From contig NC_087082.1 of assembly GCF_026151205.1 (NCBI RefSeq), positions 2,632,001 through 2,696,000 of the forward strand: 64,000 nt of DNA, in the 5' to 3' direction. Of this stretch, positions 32,740 through 43,865 are shown one piece after another. Both the position numbers and the translations under genes were made by a program. The stretch's first letter is position 1, and each line of letters starts with the position of its first letter. The notes below the pieces were generated by a model. It was not told the origin of the DNA. It searched no databases and saw only the letters and a program-made list of their open reading frames with translations. The DNA comes from Bolinopsis microptera. Taxonomy: Eukaryota > Ctenophora > Tentaculata > Lobata > Bolinopsidae.

Positions 32740-32877
32740 TTAATCGCTCATGCCATAACTTTTCTTAAACAGGTGAGTTTTTAATAATGTTTTGAACAGA
32801 TCAACATCGGAACAAGTCTTAATTTCAATTGGTAGTTGGTTCCAGATTTTCGGAGCAACAGTCTGAAACGTATTTCA
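32740..32877 (-). pseudogene. 3' end of a non-LTR retrotransposon reverse transcriptase
   Basis: The minus strand reads VAPKIWNQLPIEIKTC and then DLFKTLLKTHLFKKSYG before a TAA at 32740-32742. This pattern is the familiar C-terminus of LINE (CR1/Jockey/L2-type) reverse-transcriptase ORFs. A stop codon lies in frame a few codons upstream, and no catalytic domain is present, so it is a truncated dead copy. The ~260 bases to its left are presumably its 3' UTR. Confidence 0.75.
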
Positions 32878-33469
32878 GCCATTAGGAAGGCACTCGGGAA
32901 CATCACAAATAATAATGACACAAACATCACACGTCATCAAGAATATTTATATACAATTTTTTTAATTCAACAACAATTCTAGGTACAAAGATCCAGTAAA
33001 AATGTAATTAATTATATGCTTTCCTCAACTATATAAGTTAATACAACTTTTTGTATGTGGAATTCATTATGTTTATCTTTATTAACTTATTATTAACATA
33101 ATTGGTACCCCCAAGTCCCAACTCTTCCTAATACTTCATTCGAAACATTCCAAAATAACAATTATTATTTACAATACTTTTAGAAATCATATCTTTCTTA
33201 AACTCTTCTTATTTAACTTTAAAACTTAGAATTGTCTCAAGATTCTTGACGTAAACACATTCCTGCACAGAAATGCTTGTGTCAAATTAGTTCCCAGGTG
33301 ATTTTATATTTGTGCTCATTGTACCTAACTGATCAGTTTTGTTGTCAATACGTTGAGTTTTAAGTCAGTGTTACATTTCATCGGCTGTACCTTAGGTCGG
33401 GATGGATGGGAATTCGGGAAATTAGGTTTGGCCACTATACAGCCAATATACGGTCACTATACGGCCACG
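32878..33469. other. non-coding, nothing recognised
   Basis: AT-rich sequence, possibly older LINE-derived DNA, but no frame can be followed. Confidence 0.3.
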
Positions 33470-33590
33470 ATACTGGCTGTTTTGTTGCTGTCGTAGAGTC
33501 CTGTTATTTTACGTCTCCACGCCGTAGAGTCCTGTTTTTTAGGGCGCCGCCATAGAATCTCACGCCCTAGAGTTCGGACCCCGGTACACG
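33470..33590. repeat. unexpanded, inverted relative of the 31.1-kb minisatellite
   Basis: Contains gtagagtcctgttattttac, gtctccacgccgtagagtcc and further partial units, the reverse complement of the 30-bp unit at 31137-31360. The similarity runs into both flanks (ttttgttgc before and a diverged ggaccc...gtac stretch after), so this is a second locus of one element with few units. Confidence 0.65.
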
Positions 33591-34570
33591 TCTGGGTACA
33601 GTTCTAGGTTGCTACAATCAATTATTTTCGGGTAAAATCTTTTAAATAAGTCGACTTCTAAGTACGAAAACACTTTCAGTGTTACATTTCAATCTTGCAA
33701 CCAACTATAACTTCCTCCAGTGGTGGAGGAGGACTCCACACCCTGAATAATTGTGACGTCAACAGTCCCTTGCTCCTACAATCTGTATTTCCCTCGCGGA
33801 GATTATAAAGCCGATTTAACCCACATCACCAGCTCAGAATTATAATTATTATTATTACATATTATAGCTGGGGTATTAATACATCTGCTCCAGGTGGATA
33901 TCAAATTGGCAATTTTCCAGTCATTACCAGGTTAAATTCGCAGTAATAGTCAGGCGGCTCGGTGACAATATTTTTAGGAAAATTGCACAGCATCGCAAGA
34001 GCTCAGTTTTATTCGTTAAATATAATAAAGTATAAATAGCCCAGGATTTAGTTGACCAGCTGACAACTCTGCAATATCTTGATAATAATAATATTTATGG
34101 GCATTTTCTGAGGAATATAATAACCTACAGCTCTAGCTGGCTAGTGGTTGTCTAGTCTTAACGTCTAGACAACGTCTAGGGGTGATAACTTTTGAAATGA
34201 CAGAAATTGGTGTGGCTTCACAGTCCAGGGTTGAGCGAGTTTGGGATCCACGCCAAATGAGTTTACACTACTAGGTCCATAGTATCAGGCTCATATTGGC
34301 ATGACTCCACAACATTTTAAAACTGCAATTACTTGAAATAAAGAATTCGCTGTTTAATACGTTTTTGAAATGTTAATGAGCAAATACTTTGTGCAGTGGG
34401 TAGACTAACTAGCAAAAGTCTCGTTTGAGACAACAAGAATGGTGTATTGTGAATGCTGGAAGTGGTTAAGATTAAATATAGTAAATTGTAATAGTTGTGA
34501 ATTGAGAATACTTAGTAATCCTAGAAGTATTAATGCCGAAATCGTAAAGTTACGAAAGTTAATTCTGGAA
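33591..34570. other. non-coding, 3' side of the small minus-strand gene
   Basis: No coding or repeat structure recognised. Contains the imperfect repeat gtctagtcttaacgtctaga near 34150. Confidence 0.35.
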
Positions 34571-35098
34571 TTACATCGGGCAGGGTCGTAGTGATTCAAT
34601 ACCTACTAGCTTTTGTGTTAGAGGAAAATTACCAAACAGTTCTGTCCGCATTACTAAGTGACCATTTAATCGTCGGTTAAGTGGCTGCGGGGCATCGTTT
34701 ACAAGCCTAAACCGGTCTAAAGACTTCCAACCACTTCTGCGATGTTCAAACATAATTTCTGTCTGTAAAATTAAACTTACTTAATAAAGAATTCTGGTAG
34801 TTGTACCTCACTGTTGGTACTCACCTAGAATATTTTAATATTACATATATTATATTAGTTATTAATATATTCCACAGAAACTGGAGGCCCTGTGCTATAT
34901 TAGTCAATCCCCAATCCCCCAGAGACCTGAGATTCTGTATAATAATAGTATATTCTAGAGAGGGTTTGCCTATTGCGACACCTTTACCTCATGAAACTGA
35001 CGCAATCCAGGTGCCAGCTGTGTGGGGACTTGGAGAGTTTGCAAGCTCTGTACTGCACCACAACCTGGACGAGGACATTCAATTAAATAGCGCTCCAT
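34571..35098 (-). CDS. unrecognised 100-residue protein, two exons
   Basis: Exon 1 is 34988-35098 (ATG at 35098 with A at -3; 37 codons, starts MERYLIECPRPGCGAV) and ends GAG followed by gtaaag. A 225-base intron ends ttaattttacag. Exon 2 is 34571-34762 (63 codons plus TAA) and keeps the frame (TEIMFEHRRSGWKSLDRFRL through the C-terminal RPCPM). Phases agree exactly. There is no signal peptide or membrane segment; the protein is rich in Arg, Leu and Pro and looks cytoplasmic. I do not recognise a family. Small, Arg/Pro-rich proteins like this occur among ciliary microtubule-associated proteins, but that is only a suggestion. The plus-strand frame across the same bases appears to be a shadow. 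Confidence 0.6.
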
Positions 35099-36900
35099 CT
35101 TAGGGCTGTAATCTTGAAGGGTAACCCAAAAACCTGGACCTAATTTCTGTTGAGATGGCGGGACGCCATGTAGTTAGTTACTAGTCAGATATGAAGCTGG
35201 AAGTTGTTAGAAAGGTAATGTCAGTATAGAAGTGCAGCAGGTGTTGGTAGTCAAGTGTAGCTACTAACTATAGTTAGGTAACCCTGACAACTGTTGTCAA
35301 GATTACCAGGTTATTTACCGTGACCGATTAGCGAGGTATTCTAGAGCTCAGAAAATCAACCGTGGTGTTTCTTTACTGAGATAATATCTGACAACCAACT
35401 GGTGACACCAGTTGGTTGGTGTTTCCAAGGGTAGTGAGTTGAGGAGAGAACTCCTGATCACAATTTATTGGTATCTAGTTCTGGACACGATGCAATCAGC
35501 CCTAATATTATCAACTTTTGGTCACTTGGAAGTCGCAATAGTGCTGTGATAAACAAATAAATATTGATCCAAGATTTAAGATTAATTAAATATATACCTT
35601 TATAATGTAAATACCTTGAGTTGGACCTGAGATCACTAAAAATACACCCACAAATATTGCAGGATTTGTATTAATTAAGATTACAGCAATTGCAAGACAT
35701 TCGTTCAATCCTCTACGATGTGATGCTAAATTAAAGTGTTTTCATACAGCGATAGTTTTAATGCCTTCAATGTAGCACTGAATGTTACCGCCAACAGTCA
35801 ACATTAAAAGTGTTACTTATTTCCCAAATTAAGTAGACAAATGTTTCCCTCACGAGCTCTAAAGGCACGACGTAAGTGAGTGTACTTCAACCACTTCTAG
35901 CTAGGGACAATATGACAGATCAATTATACAGGCGTGTCCTACTCTTAATAGTCTAAATTATTATATGATAGCACCTCACCTAGGTATATGGCACACTGTG
36001 GCACATGCGCCGCTTTTCAAACAATGCTTCATCTTACTGAAAATACTATATCTCTTTTCAAACTTACAAAGACCCACCCACAAGCTTTACTCAAGATTTC
36101 GCCACAATGGATTTTAAGTTGGTCTCTACCAAAATATCAGCCACGCTGACATTCTAAAATGTTATTTTTATAGGATCACTCCTTAATGAAATGACACTCC
36201 TGGATGAGCTATTCGACTAACATTATAAGTTAACTGCTCTACCTCAGCAACTTTATCTCAGCACTTTAACCACGCCTCAACCACATAACATCTGACTGAA
36301 ACATGATCACCATGTCGCACGAGTTAAAGTTGGTGGATGTTCGTGTTAAACCGTGTAATAGCTCCGGCAACACTCCTAGTAGAACATGACTGTAATTTTA
36401 CGTGCAAGTTAGTAAGCTAGAGCTTGATAGAGTAATATGCCATAAAGGCGACGGAATATAACCGTCCATGATTTATCACCGAACTTTTCAACTTCGATTT
36501 CGGTCCATGATAGCCATCCTCGGATCTGACTAATTCACATTTCATTTCAGAATAATGTCGTCATAGAATAATTTAATACAATAACGTACGTGCTAGCTGG
36601 GTGGCTCTATTAAATAATGTATAGGTTAGTTTAGCGGTATCGGCTGCTAAACCATCCCCCCACATTACCACGTCCTACCGGTTCCTCTGATCTCGTGCCA
36701 GTTCGATTAAATAACTAATTCTAATGAAGTCAGAGACGACTTCTGATATAGTTCATATCACCCTCAGGGAGCATAATATGTTGTAAATATATTATTAACG
36801 CAACAGTAACATACGAATGTGATTACATTCGTCGTCATATCACAACTCTCGCCTGTCTCATGTGTCCCATTGCTTTGTTTAGGATCAGGTAGTTGCGAGC
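35099..36900. other. intergenic between divergent small gene and secreted-protein gene
   Basis: No gene recognised. Contains a perfect palindrome at 35392-35418. The two flanking genes are transcribed away from this region, so it should hold both promoters. Confidence 0.45.
35392..35418. repeat. perfect 27-base palindrome
   Basis: CAACCAACTGGTG, one central A, then CACCAGTTGGTTG. It lies about 290 bases upstream of the minus-strand ATG at 35098, so it could be a regulatory site or a hairpin. Confidence 0.7.
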
Positions 36901-38697
36901 ATGCTTTTGATTTTACTTTTAACTTGTCTGGGAGGCGTGCAGGCTTTCAATTTCTGCGTTTACAAAGGTGAGCAGTCATTTTTAACATAAAAAATGAACA
37001 TTTTTAACATAAAAATGAACATTTTTAACATACAAAATGAACATTTCTTATCTGAATTTACTTTAATAAGTTTTAATGAGCTTAATTGATATCAGTTTAA
37101 ATCACAAGTGTGTTCACGTAGACTACAGTAATTTCAACCTTAACCCTCAATATACCTCAACTTTTCTAAATATACATCCATCCTGTTAATTATGTAGCTT
37201 TTTATTAAAAGTTTACACGCATAACTCATTTGAATGATACATACCTACATAAGACTATTTATCGATGAGCTGACTTCAAGAAATTTATAGAAAACAAATT
37301 TTACTAGAACTTTCAAGTTTACACGAAGGCTGCACTCCATCAAAAATGCTATTTAAATTCTAGAATACTCAGCAGCACAAAATAAGTAAAATTTCCAAAC
37401 CATATCTCACTTTTCAGGAGTGACACACCCTCTGAACAAGGTATTCGCAGACAGATGTAACCGCTGTATGTGTCGAGAATGGGGAGTAGACACTGCCGTC
37501 TGTACCAACATCAAGTTAGTTAGAGTAATTTAAAATTGTAAATATGTCCGACAGCGACTAGACTCCAGCCCCTCCTTCTGGAAAAAAGTTTTAAAACTCG
37601 AGAGAGGTCGCACCTTGGACGCTGTTGTTTAATTTAACATTTAACAAGTTTCTGTAGGGGACCCATTTCTGAAACAAACAAACAAGTCCTTCCCCGGCCA
37701 AGCCTACCACATTAATTCATGTGTTCGTTTCTGCCAAGTACGAAACTTGCACAGCCCACATAAAACTCTGTTATCGCTGAAATTACTAATTATTATCTCC
37801 GGCACCGCTGGTACGAGTAGGTCCTTGTATTTACTCGCGATATCATTACACTTCACCTTTACTTCATACACAGTGGCTACAGGGTGTCCAATTTGTCCTC
37901 CCTGAATTACCATGGCAGCTGTTGCACAAAGACTGACTCCAGGTTGACAGATAATCTTACCACACATGTGCCCTTCTTTATCGTAATCACCTATTTTGGA
38001 GTCTGGAGGGAGGCCGAGGCGCTCTCCGAAGTTTGGAGTAACGATTTTAGCACCGTTCTGCGACAATCACATCAAATATTTCAAATTATACTCAAAGTTG
38101 CAAATAATTATAACAGTAAATCATACCCACAGCGAAATATTTGCCAAAATATTTTGACACATACTCTGTTAAACTACAGCTGACGTACGACATAATTACA
38201 TTGGCAGGTACAAATTAACCAACATCTGACCCCCTCCCACTACCAGGTGTAACAAGTTGGTGCTGAACGCCCCGGGGTGCAAGTACAACTGTGTTCAACT
38301 CTACAATTCCGTGCACAAGCTTCTCACTAAAACCAGAAATCTCGACACAATAGCTGACGAAGTTTTACCACTGATCGGTGGGCAAGCTCTCAAGTTTATT
38401 CGGGAATCTGAGAACTCAGATCCGTCATCTACTGAAGTAGAAGAGCAGGAGGTAGATGTGAACCAGGAAGATGTTCAACCAATACTGAACGAGGTTCACC
38501 CCTCTGGAGACGTACAGCAGGAAGTGCAGCAGGACGTACAGCAGGACGTGCAGCAGGTCGAGGAAGAGAATTCTACACCGAAACGAAGAGGAAGAGTGCA
38601 GGGAGGCGGGAGAAAGGGAAAGAAGGTGCTCAAGCAGCAGCTTGATAAGTTCATGTTAGCCGGCAAGAGGAAGAGACGGGCCAAGTTTGTCCTCTGA
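36901..38697 (+). CDS. secreted Cys-rich protein with acidic Gln-rich repeats and polybasic tail (three exons)
   Basis: Exons 36901-36967, 37418-37514 and 38247-38697, joined through aaag/gtgagc, ttttcag, catcaa/gttagt and taccag. Phases 1 and 2 agree across both introns, giving 204 residues. Residues 1-15 are a signal peptide (MLLILLLTCLGGVQA). A Cys-rich segment follows (FCVYKG..., CNRCMCREWGVDTAVCTNIK, CNKLVLNAPGCKYNC), spaced somewhat like VWC or pacifastin-type modules, though I cannot assign it. The middle is acidic, with tandem VQQDVQQ motifs. The C-terminus is strongly basic (KRRGRVQGGGRKGKK, then GKRKRRAKFVL), including dibasic sites. It could be a processed precursor, an antimicrobial or a matrix/mineral-binding protein; I cannot tell which. 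A minus-strand exon of another gene lies in intron 2. Confidence 0.7.
37704..38057 (-). CDS. exon of an NTR/TIMP-like protein nested in the opposite-strand intron
   Basis: A 117-codon open frame on the minus strand, entered through a 3' splice site (ttgtcgcag, ending at 38058) because no ATG precedes it. It ends at TAG (37704-37706) unless spliced earlier at gtaggc. Near residues 33-105 it reads CGKIICQPGVSLCATAAMVI, then VYEVKVK, then EIIISN and VLCGLCKF. That spacing resembles the N-terminal NTR fold of TIMPs and netrins (cysteines, a hydrophobic AMVI strand, a Y-V-V-K strand, and a C-G pair). The assignment is by pattern only. Upstream exons with a signal peptide were not found; they would lie beyond 38058, overlapping or past the plus-strand gene. 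Confidence 0.5.
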   Translation of the reverse strand, partial: NGAKIVTPNFGERLGLPPDSKIGDYDKEGHMCGKIICQPGVSLCATAAMVIQGGQIGHPVATVYEVKVKCNDIASKYKDLLVPAVPEIIISNFSDNRVLCGLCKFRTWQKRTHELMW

Positions 38698-39561
38698 TCA
38701 GTAAATGATGAACTAATCGGTGATGAGATACACTGTTTGCTTTTTAATCTGATTCATGTTTGAAGCCGTCGGAATTCGGAAGGAAGGATTTTAGAAAACA
38801 TTAGCTTTCGCTTGACGAGATTTACTTAAATCTTGTGATTGATGAAATAATAATATACTGTGTAGTTTTAATGTGTGACTGTTAATTTATAATATTTTCA
38901 TTTGAAAAAGCGCAAGTTTCATAAATGTATTTAATTTTGATAACAAGAAAAGAAGCGGTGGTTATTTTCAATACGCAAATATTTAGATAGTTTCATTTAA
39001 AACTTGCTCATCGTTACTACAATTTTAATTGATTGCCTCAAAATATCGACATTTGAAACGAATGTGACTACACAGTACACACAAATAGGCACAATTAGTT
39101 AATTAGTCAATCGATAATTTAATTAATTAATTAACAAATTAATTGATAAGTCAGTTATGACCTAGACTGATGGAAAGACAAACACACTTTCCACGCATAC
39201 AACGTGAAATAATTTACGACGAGATTTCACATATCCCCACTTTACGATAATATATATTCTGATATTACGCGGACTTATGAGATAGGCTGCCGAACGTCAA
39301 GATGGTTTATGTAGCAAGGACTCGATAATATGGCAGCACAAAACTTATCTGCAATTCTGTAAATTCTGTCACCTGAATAATCTGTCAAAGATCTGAAACG
39401 AATTGAAAACTAAGTAAAGATATTAATATCATAACCTAAAAGTAACAATTCATGCACCATGTCGAGCGACACGATGAATGACCCTCAAAAACACCACATC
39501 ATAATTATAGTAATACCCTTCATAGGGGGCGGGTCAGGTAAACTCTAATACATTGAAAATT
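38698..39561. other. 3' flank, nothing recognised
   Basis: AT-rich, with an aattaatt-rich stretch at about 39100-39150. No gene or ordered repeat. Confidence 0.4.
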
Positions 39562-40220
39562 CAGCACACGGTAACTCGGTAATCTGCCGATGCACATCTG
39601 GGGCACACCTGGGGCACCCCTGGGGCACAAACTCGGGCACACCTGGGGCACACCTCGGGCACACCTGGGGCACAAAGCACACCTCGGGCACACCTCGGGC
39701 AGAACCACCTGGGGCACATCTCGGGCACACCTCGGGCACATCTCGGGCACACCTCGGGCAGAACCACCTGGGGGCACACCTGAAGGCCACATCTCAGGCA
39801 CACCTGGCACATCTCGGGCACATCTCGGCAAAACCACCTGGGGCCCGGTCATTCGGGCATATGAATTATTATTATTACTATGATGAAGATATCATTAATT
39901 AATATAACTTAAATGGTGACAGATAAACTATATGTATGAGCAATATAATTTTCAGGAACCGACAATTTTATTATTAAAAAAATTTATTCATTAACTAGCA
40001 TTGAAAAATACGATTGAGTCTGATCGTAATTATCTAATAAATTTATTAGGTAAGCATTATTATTATTATTAAAGTATCAATCGGAACATCTCAATAACCT
40101 TTAAAACATAAGTATTACGGTGTAACTACAAAAAATAATAGCAGTATATCCTCTTGGGAGGAGTGCTTCTTCGCCTGAAGCGTGGAGTGTGCGAAGCTCA
40201 GTTGGTTCCGGTTGCAAACG

Positions 40221-40273
40221 GTGGGGGGGGGGGGGTGGGGGGGGGTGGGGGGGGGGGGTGGGGGGGGGGGGGG
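40221..40273. repeat. poly-G tract
   Basis: About 53 bases of G interrupted by four single T bases, inside the transposon. It has G-quadruplex potential, and its true length is uncertain. Confidence 0.9.
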
Positions 40274-40789
40274 CCACTCTGTGTGGATGTGACCTCGTGC
40301 GCCACCGGCCACAATGACTGCTAGTTGGGGGAAATAAGGTCGAGATAGTCGAAGTCCGGATCGAGTAGGCATGAGAGTAGTATAGAGTAGTTGTGGTAGT
40401 AGAACGAAAACTGCAATGAGGAACCTATGTGATAACAACCTTTATACCCGAGGGTTTCGGATCTGAGCTTGTTAATTCACGGTTCGGAGCGCATTGATCG
40501 CATGGACGCATTGCCCAACAAATGGTAGCCATAACACCGATAACATGGGATCACGTGGTGAGTATTCACAGCCCTCTCACGTGACGCTATGCAAAGAAAA
40601 TCAAAATCTTCGCCTCATCGACTGTTAGGGTGGAATCGGAATGTTTGATCTAGTTATGTGACGCGAATACTAGAACAACAAGTCTTGCGATCTGGCCAAA
40701 TAATAAGGTACTCTTCTGTGACCGTCCCCCGAAGCATCAAAATTCAATCGAGATATATAAACATGACAAACAGCTAATACTATCATTCG

Positions 40790-41720
40790 ATATGGCGCTC
40801 ACTTTTCTCTCCCTACGAAGATCTCAGAAAACTGGTGTCCTCTCTTCAGAAGCCACAAGCTTCCTACAGTACTGCCCGATTGTGGAACTCCTACGTCCTA
40901 ACCGAGTTCTGTCCAGAGTGCCACTACCACATGAGCTACGATCCTGCGCCTCCACAAAGTACAGCGATGGCTGACTGTTGGTCCTGTCCCTGGCGGTCAC
41001 ACCACCCTCGCTGTCAGAGCAGGAAGTGTCCTCTACAACCGCAGACATACACTTTATCAACTTCGCTCCACCTACTTTGGATCTCGCAACGGTACCAAGC
41101 GTGTGCTGATGCAGCCGAGAATCCTGTCGGATGAACTAGAAACAGTGCGATCCCTTTACACCAGCTATTCGACAGGTGTATGGTGGAGGACCTTCTCGAG
41201 AACGGGAGCCAACGAGGAAATTGGAGGACGCGGGCACATCGTGGAAATGACGAGTCGAAGTCGGCGAACGGAAGTACCACCGGACGACGAGTGATCGGGA
41301 AGTGACGTTGGAGGCTGACTGCAGAACTACCGGCGAATGCTTTCTTGGGGAGTGCACATACAACAAACCGTAACCACCACACTCTTCTTTTCCGTCTAAT
41401 CAAGCAATCACGTCGCCACCTGGGACCATCTTCCTTACAGACAAGTGGAGATGGGTCAACGCCCCTCCGACACCACGGCTACACCCACTGTCGTAAACCA
41501 CAGCAGAAGGCATCGTCGACCCCCGGTCCCAACCGTGTTCATACGAAAACATGTGAGGGCATGTGGTTTCACGCCAAGAGGCACATGCACGAGGACACGC
41601 AGGACGCGAAAGAGACTCTCAGCCCTCTAAATCGCCCTCGCTGAATTCATCTGGCTGAGAAGGAACCACCCTGACCCGCTCCGCCCTTCCGTCAGAAGAG
41701 ATTTTAAAACCAGGAGCCCC
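40790..41720 (+). pseudogene. frameshifted coding remnant carried by the transposon
   Basis: Coding-like stretches follow one another in different frames. One frame covers about 40790-40970 (WRSLFSPYEDLRKLVSSLQK, then ARLWNSYVLTEFCPECHYHM). A second covers 40968-41294 (VRAGSVLYNRRHTLYQLRST, then LSDELETVRSLYTSYSTGVW). A third starts near 41290 (SDREVTLEADCRTTGECFLG). A final short piece near 41655-41730 reads FIWLRRNHPDPLRPSVRRDF before a stop. The local GC content is higher than the surroundings. At least two frameshifts separate the pieces, so it is broken or its splicing is unresolved. I do not recognise a transposase motif; a captured host gene is also possible. Confidence 0.5.
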
Positions 41721-42401
41721 GCAGGTTGATGCTAGAATTTTTTGATTAGAATGTATTTAATAGTTTTGTGAATATACCCGATTGATTATGTTATATATTG
41801 CTTACAGTTATAATGAAAATTATTATGTACATGGTTTATGGACAGTTCAATCGTGTTTTTTCACTTGTTCGTTAATAAATAGATATTAGATATGTGTCTC
41901 TGAAATTATATTGCTCATATTATATATTATATTGCGATAGTATAATACTAGTATAATACTATCACCAATATAAGTAATATTAATAATGATATCTATCATC
42001 ATAGTAATAAATAATAATTTCATAATTTCCCGAAGGACCCGTGACCCCCAGGTGGTTTTGCCGAGATGTGCCCGAGGATGTGCCCCAGGTTGGCCCGAAT
42101 ACCGGTGCCCAGGTGGTTTTGCCCGAGATGTGCCCGGGTGTGCCTGAGGATGTGCTCAGGTGTGCCCCGGTGGTTCTGCCCAAGGTGTGCCCCGAGATGT
42201 GCCCGAGATTTGTGCCCGAGATGTGGCCCGAGATGTGCCCAGGTTCTTTTCCCAAGGTTTCCCATTACCCCATGCCCGAATTTGCCCGAGGTGTGCTTTG
42301 TGCCCGAGGTGTGCCCGAAGGTGTGCCCGAGTTTGTGCCCCAGGTGTGCCCCAGGTGTGCCCCAGATGTGCATCGGCAGATTACCGAGTTACCCAGCACA
42401 C

Positions 42402-43569
42402 AGATTTAAACATAAATTAAAGAAATTAAATCTACTTAATATCAATCAAAAATTCAGGATTTTAATTTAATAAATAGTTTTAACTTTCAAAACGTTATCG
42501 CCTATTCTACGTTAAAAACAAAGTTTAAAGTTGTTAAAATGATGTGAAATTGATCCGAGAGATTATTTATCCGCATTTTCTTGAGTAAAACACCCCAAAA
42601 TATTAATACAGATTCCTATTAGTTTAAAGGTAGGAACACTTAAAGTGATTAAATTTCAGGCTGTGAATGTATATAATTTTATACACACTTAACAGAATAT
42701 GCTCTATTGAGCAACCCAGTAAATATTTTCAAGACGAAGAAATAAAATAAAATAAATATTCTGAGCAATCCAAAACTTTGGCACGACTCTGACCAAAACC
42801 TTAAAAAGAAAAACCTAAAATCAAATCATTATGAAAAACGTTGATCAAGCATTATTATATCATAAATGTTAGTAAAGGACGTAATCGGTATAATGGTGCA
42901 TCAAATTTCTCATAAATTTTTGGCACGACTCCAAATCTCCAATACTCTGTCCTACATCTCAGTTCGATCGGATAACATTCTTCAAATACTTGAGCATCTT
43001 ATAAACACGTGTCAGAGAAAAGGGTTGGATGTCAGTTGTTACAGCAAGAAAACCCTGAGCTTGCTTCTTTTGTCGGAGCCAAGTCCAAGTAGTTATTGTT
43101 GCCGTTCGACTGAAATTTGACAGAATTATTATTTATAAAATCTTTTGAATTCTGAAAATAACATGATTCCTCATAATTTCTCTGTAAGACATGCATTCAA
43201 ATTTAACCTTGGCTTTGATTTGGTTGAAAAGTTGAAATAAATACAGAAAAAACCAAACCAAAGTTTTAAATATTCACATTACGTCAACATAATATTTCAC
43301 GAGATCCCGAATTTAAGGGATAAATGGCGCACGTGGGAATCTCTACTATAAAGCTAGTACCAATAATAGCCATGAAAAGGTATTTGATAACCTAGCCAGG
43401 ATATTGCAATGATATTGCAACAGTTATTATCTCACATCCAGAAACCAAGGACGCTTTACCTCAGGTTTTTGTCGCGCCATTTTAGTGATAATCTCGCATG
43501 CAATCTTCTTGAAAGCCTGAAAATTTGACGATGATATTACGGAGAGAAGCGGGTGTGATAATTCTAGGG
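42402..43569. other. non-coding, nothing recognised
   Basis: AT-rich. An 84-codon plus-strand frame at 42866-43120 has no start context, splice signals or resemblance that I can support. Confidence 0.35.
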
Positions 43570-43865
43570 TAATGACACGTGACAGGGTGTAATGACACGA
43601 ACAGGTTGTAATGACCACGTGACAGGGTTGTAATCTGACACGTGACAGGGTTAACGAAGTAAATGACACGTGACAGGGTGTAATGATACGTGCAGGGTGT
43701 AATGACACGTGGCAGGTGTAATGAACACGTGACATTGTGTGATGGACACGTACAGGGTGTAATGCCACGTGACAGGTGTAAAGACATGGGGTGAACAGGG
43801 TGTAATGACACGTGATAGGGTGTAATGACAGTGACAGGGTGTAATGACACGTCACTCACTGCGAC
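43570..43865. repeat. ~20-bp minisatellite centred on CACGTG
   Basis: About 15 imperfect units of gtaatgacacgtgacagggt, with frequent single-base indels. Most units contain CACGTGAC, an E-box core. Confidence 0.88.

Larger units (their letters stand above)
39570..42393. mobile_element. 2.8-kb DNA transposon with long TIRs built of 12-bp units and 8-bp target duplication
   Basis: Both ends start GGTAACTCGGTAATCTGCCG and continue into ~250-330-base arrays of a ~12-base unit (ggcacacctggg, ggcacacctcgg). The inverted similarity continues into an AT-rich inner part (attattattactatgatga) to about 39925 on the left and 41965 on the right. The flanking 8-mers are identical: cagcacac at 39562-39569 and 42394-42401. 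The interior holds a poly-G tract and a broken coding region at 40790-41720. An 8-base duplication and long TIRs fit Mutator-, Merlin-, P- or hAT-type cut-and-paste elements. GG termini slightly favour Merlin, but I cannot place it. The apparent proteins in the arrays are period artefacts. Confidence 0.88.

Noticed and set aside
34801-35103. 100-codon plus-strand frame
   Set aside because: The minus strand over the same bases has an ATG, a strong donor, an acceptor and a continued frame, so the plus frame is most likely a shadow.
39520-39883. Cys/Pro- or His/Gly-rich repeat proteins in the transposon arms (also 41980-42470)
   Set aside because: They arise from the 12-bp subterminal units in several frames on both strands.
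42866-43120. 84-codon plus-strand frame
   Set aside because: No convincing start context, splice sites or family resemblance; AT-rich chance frame.
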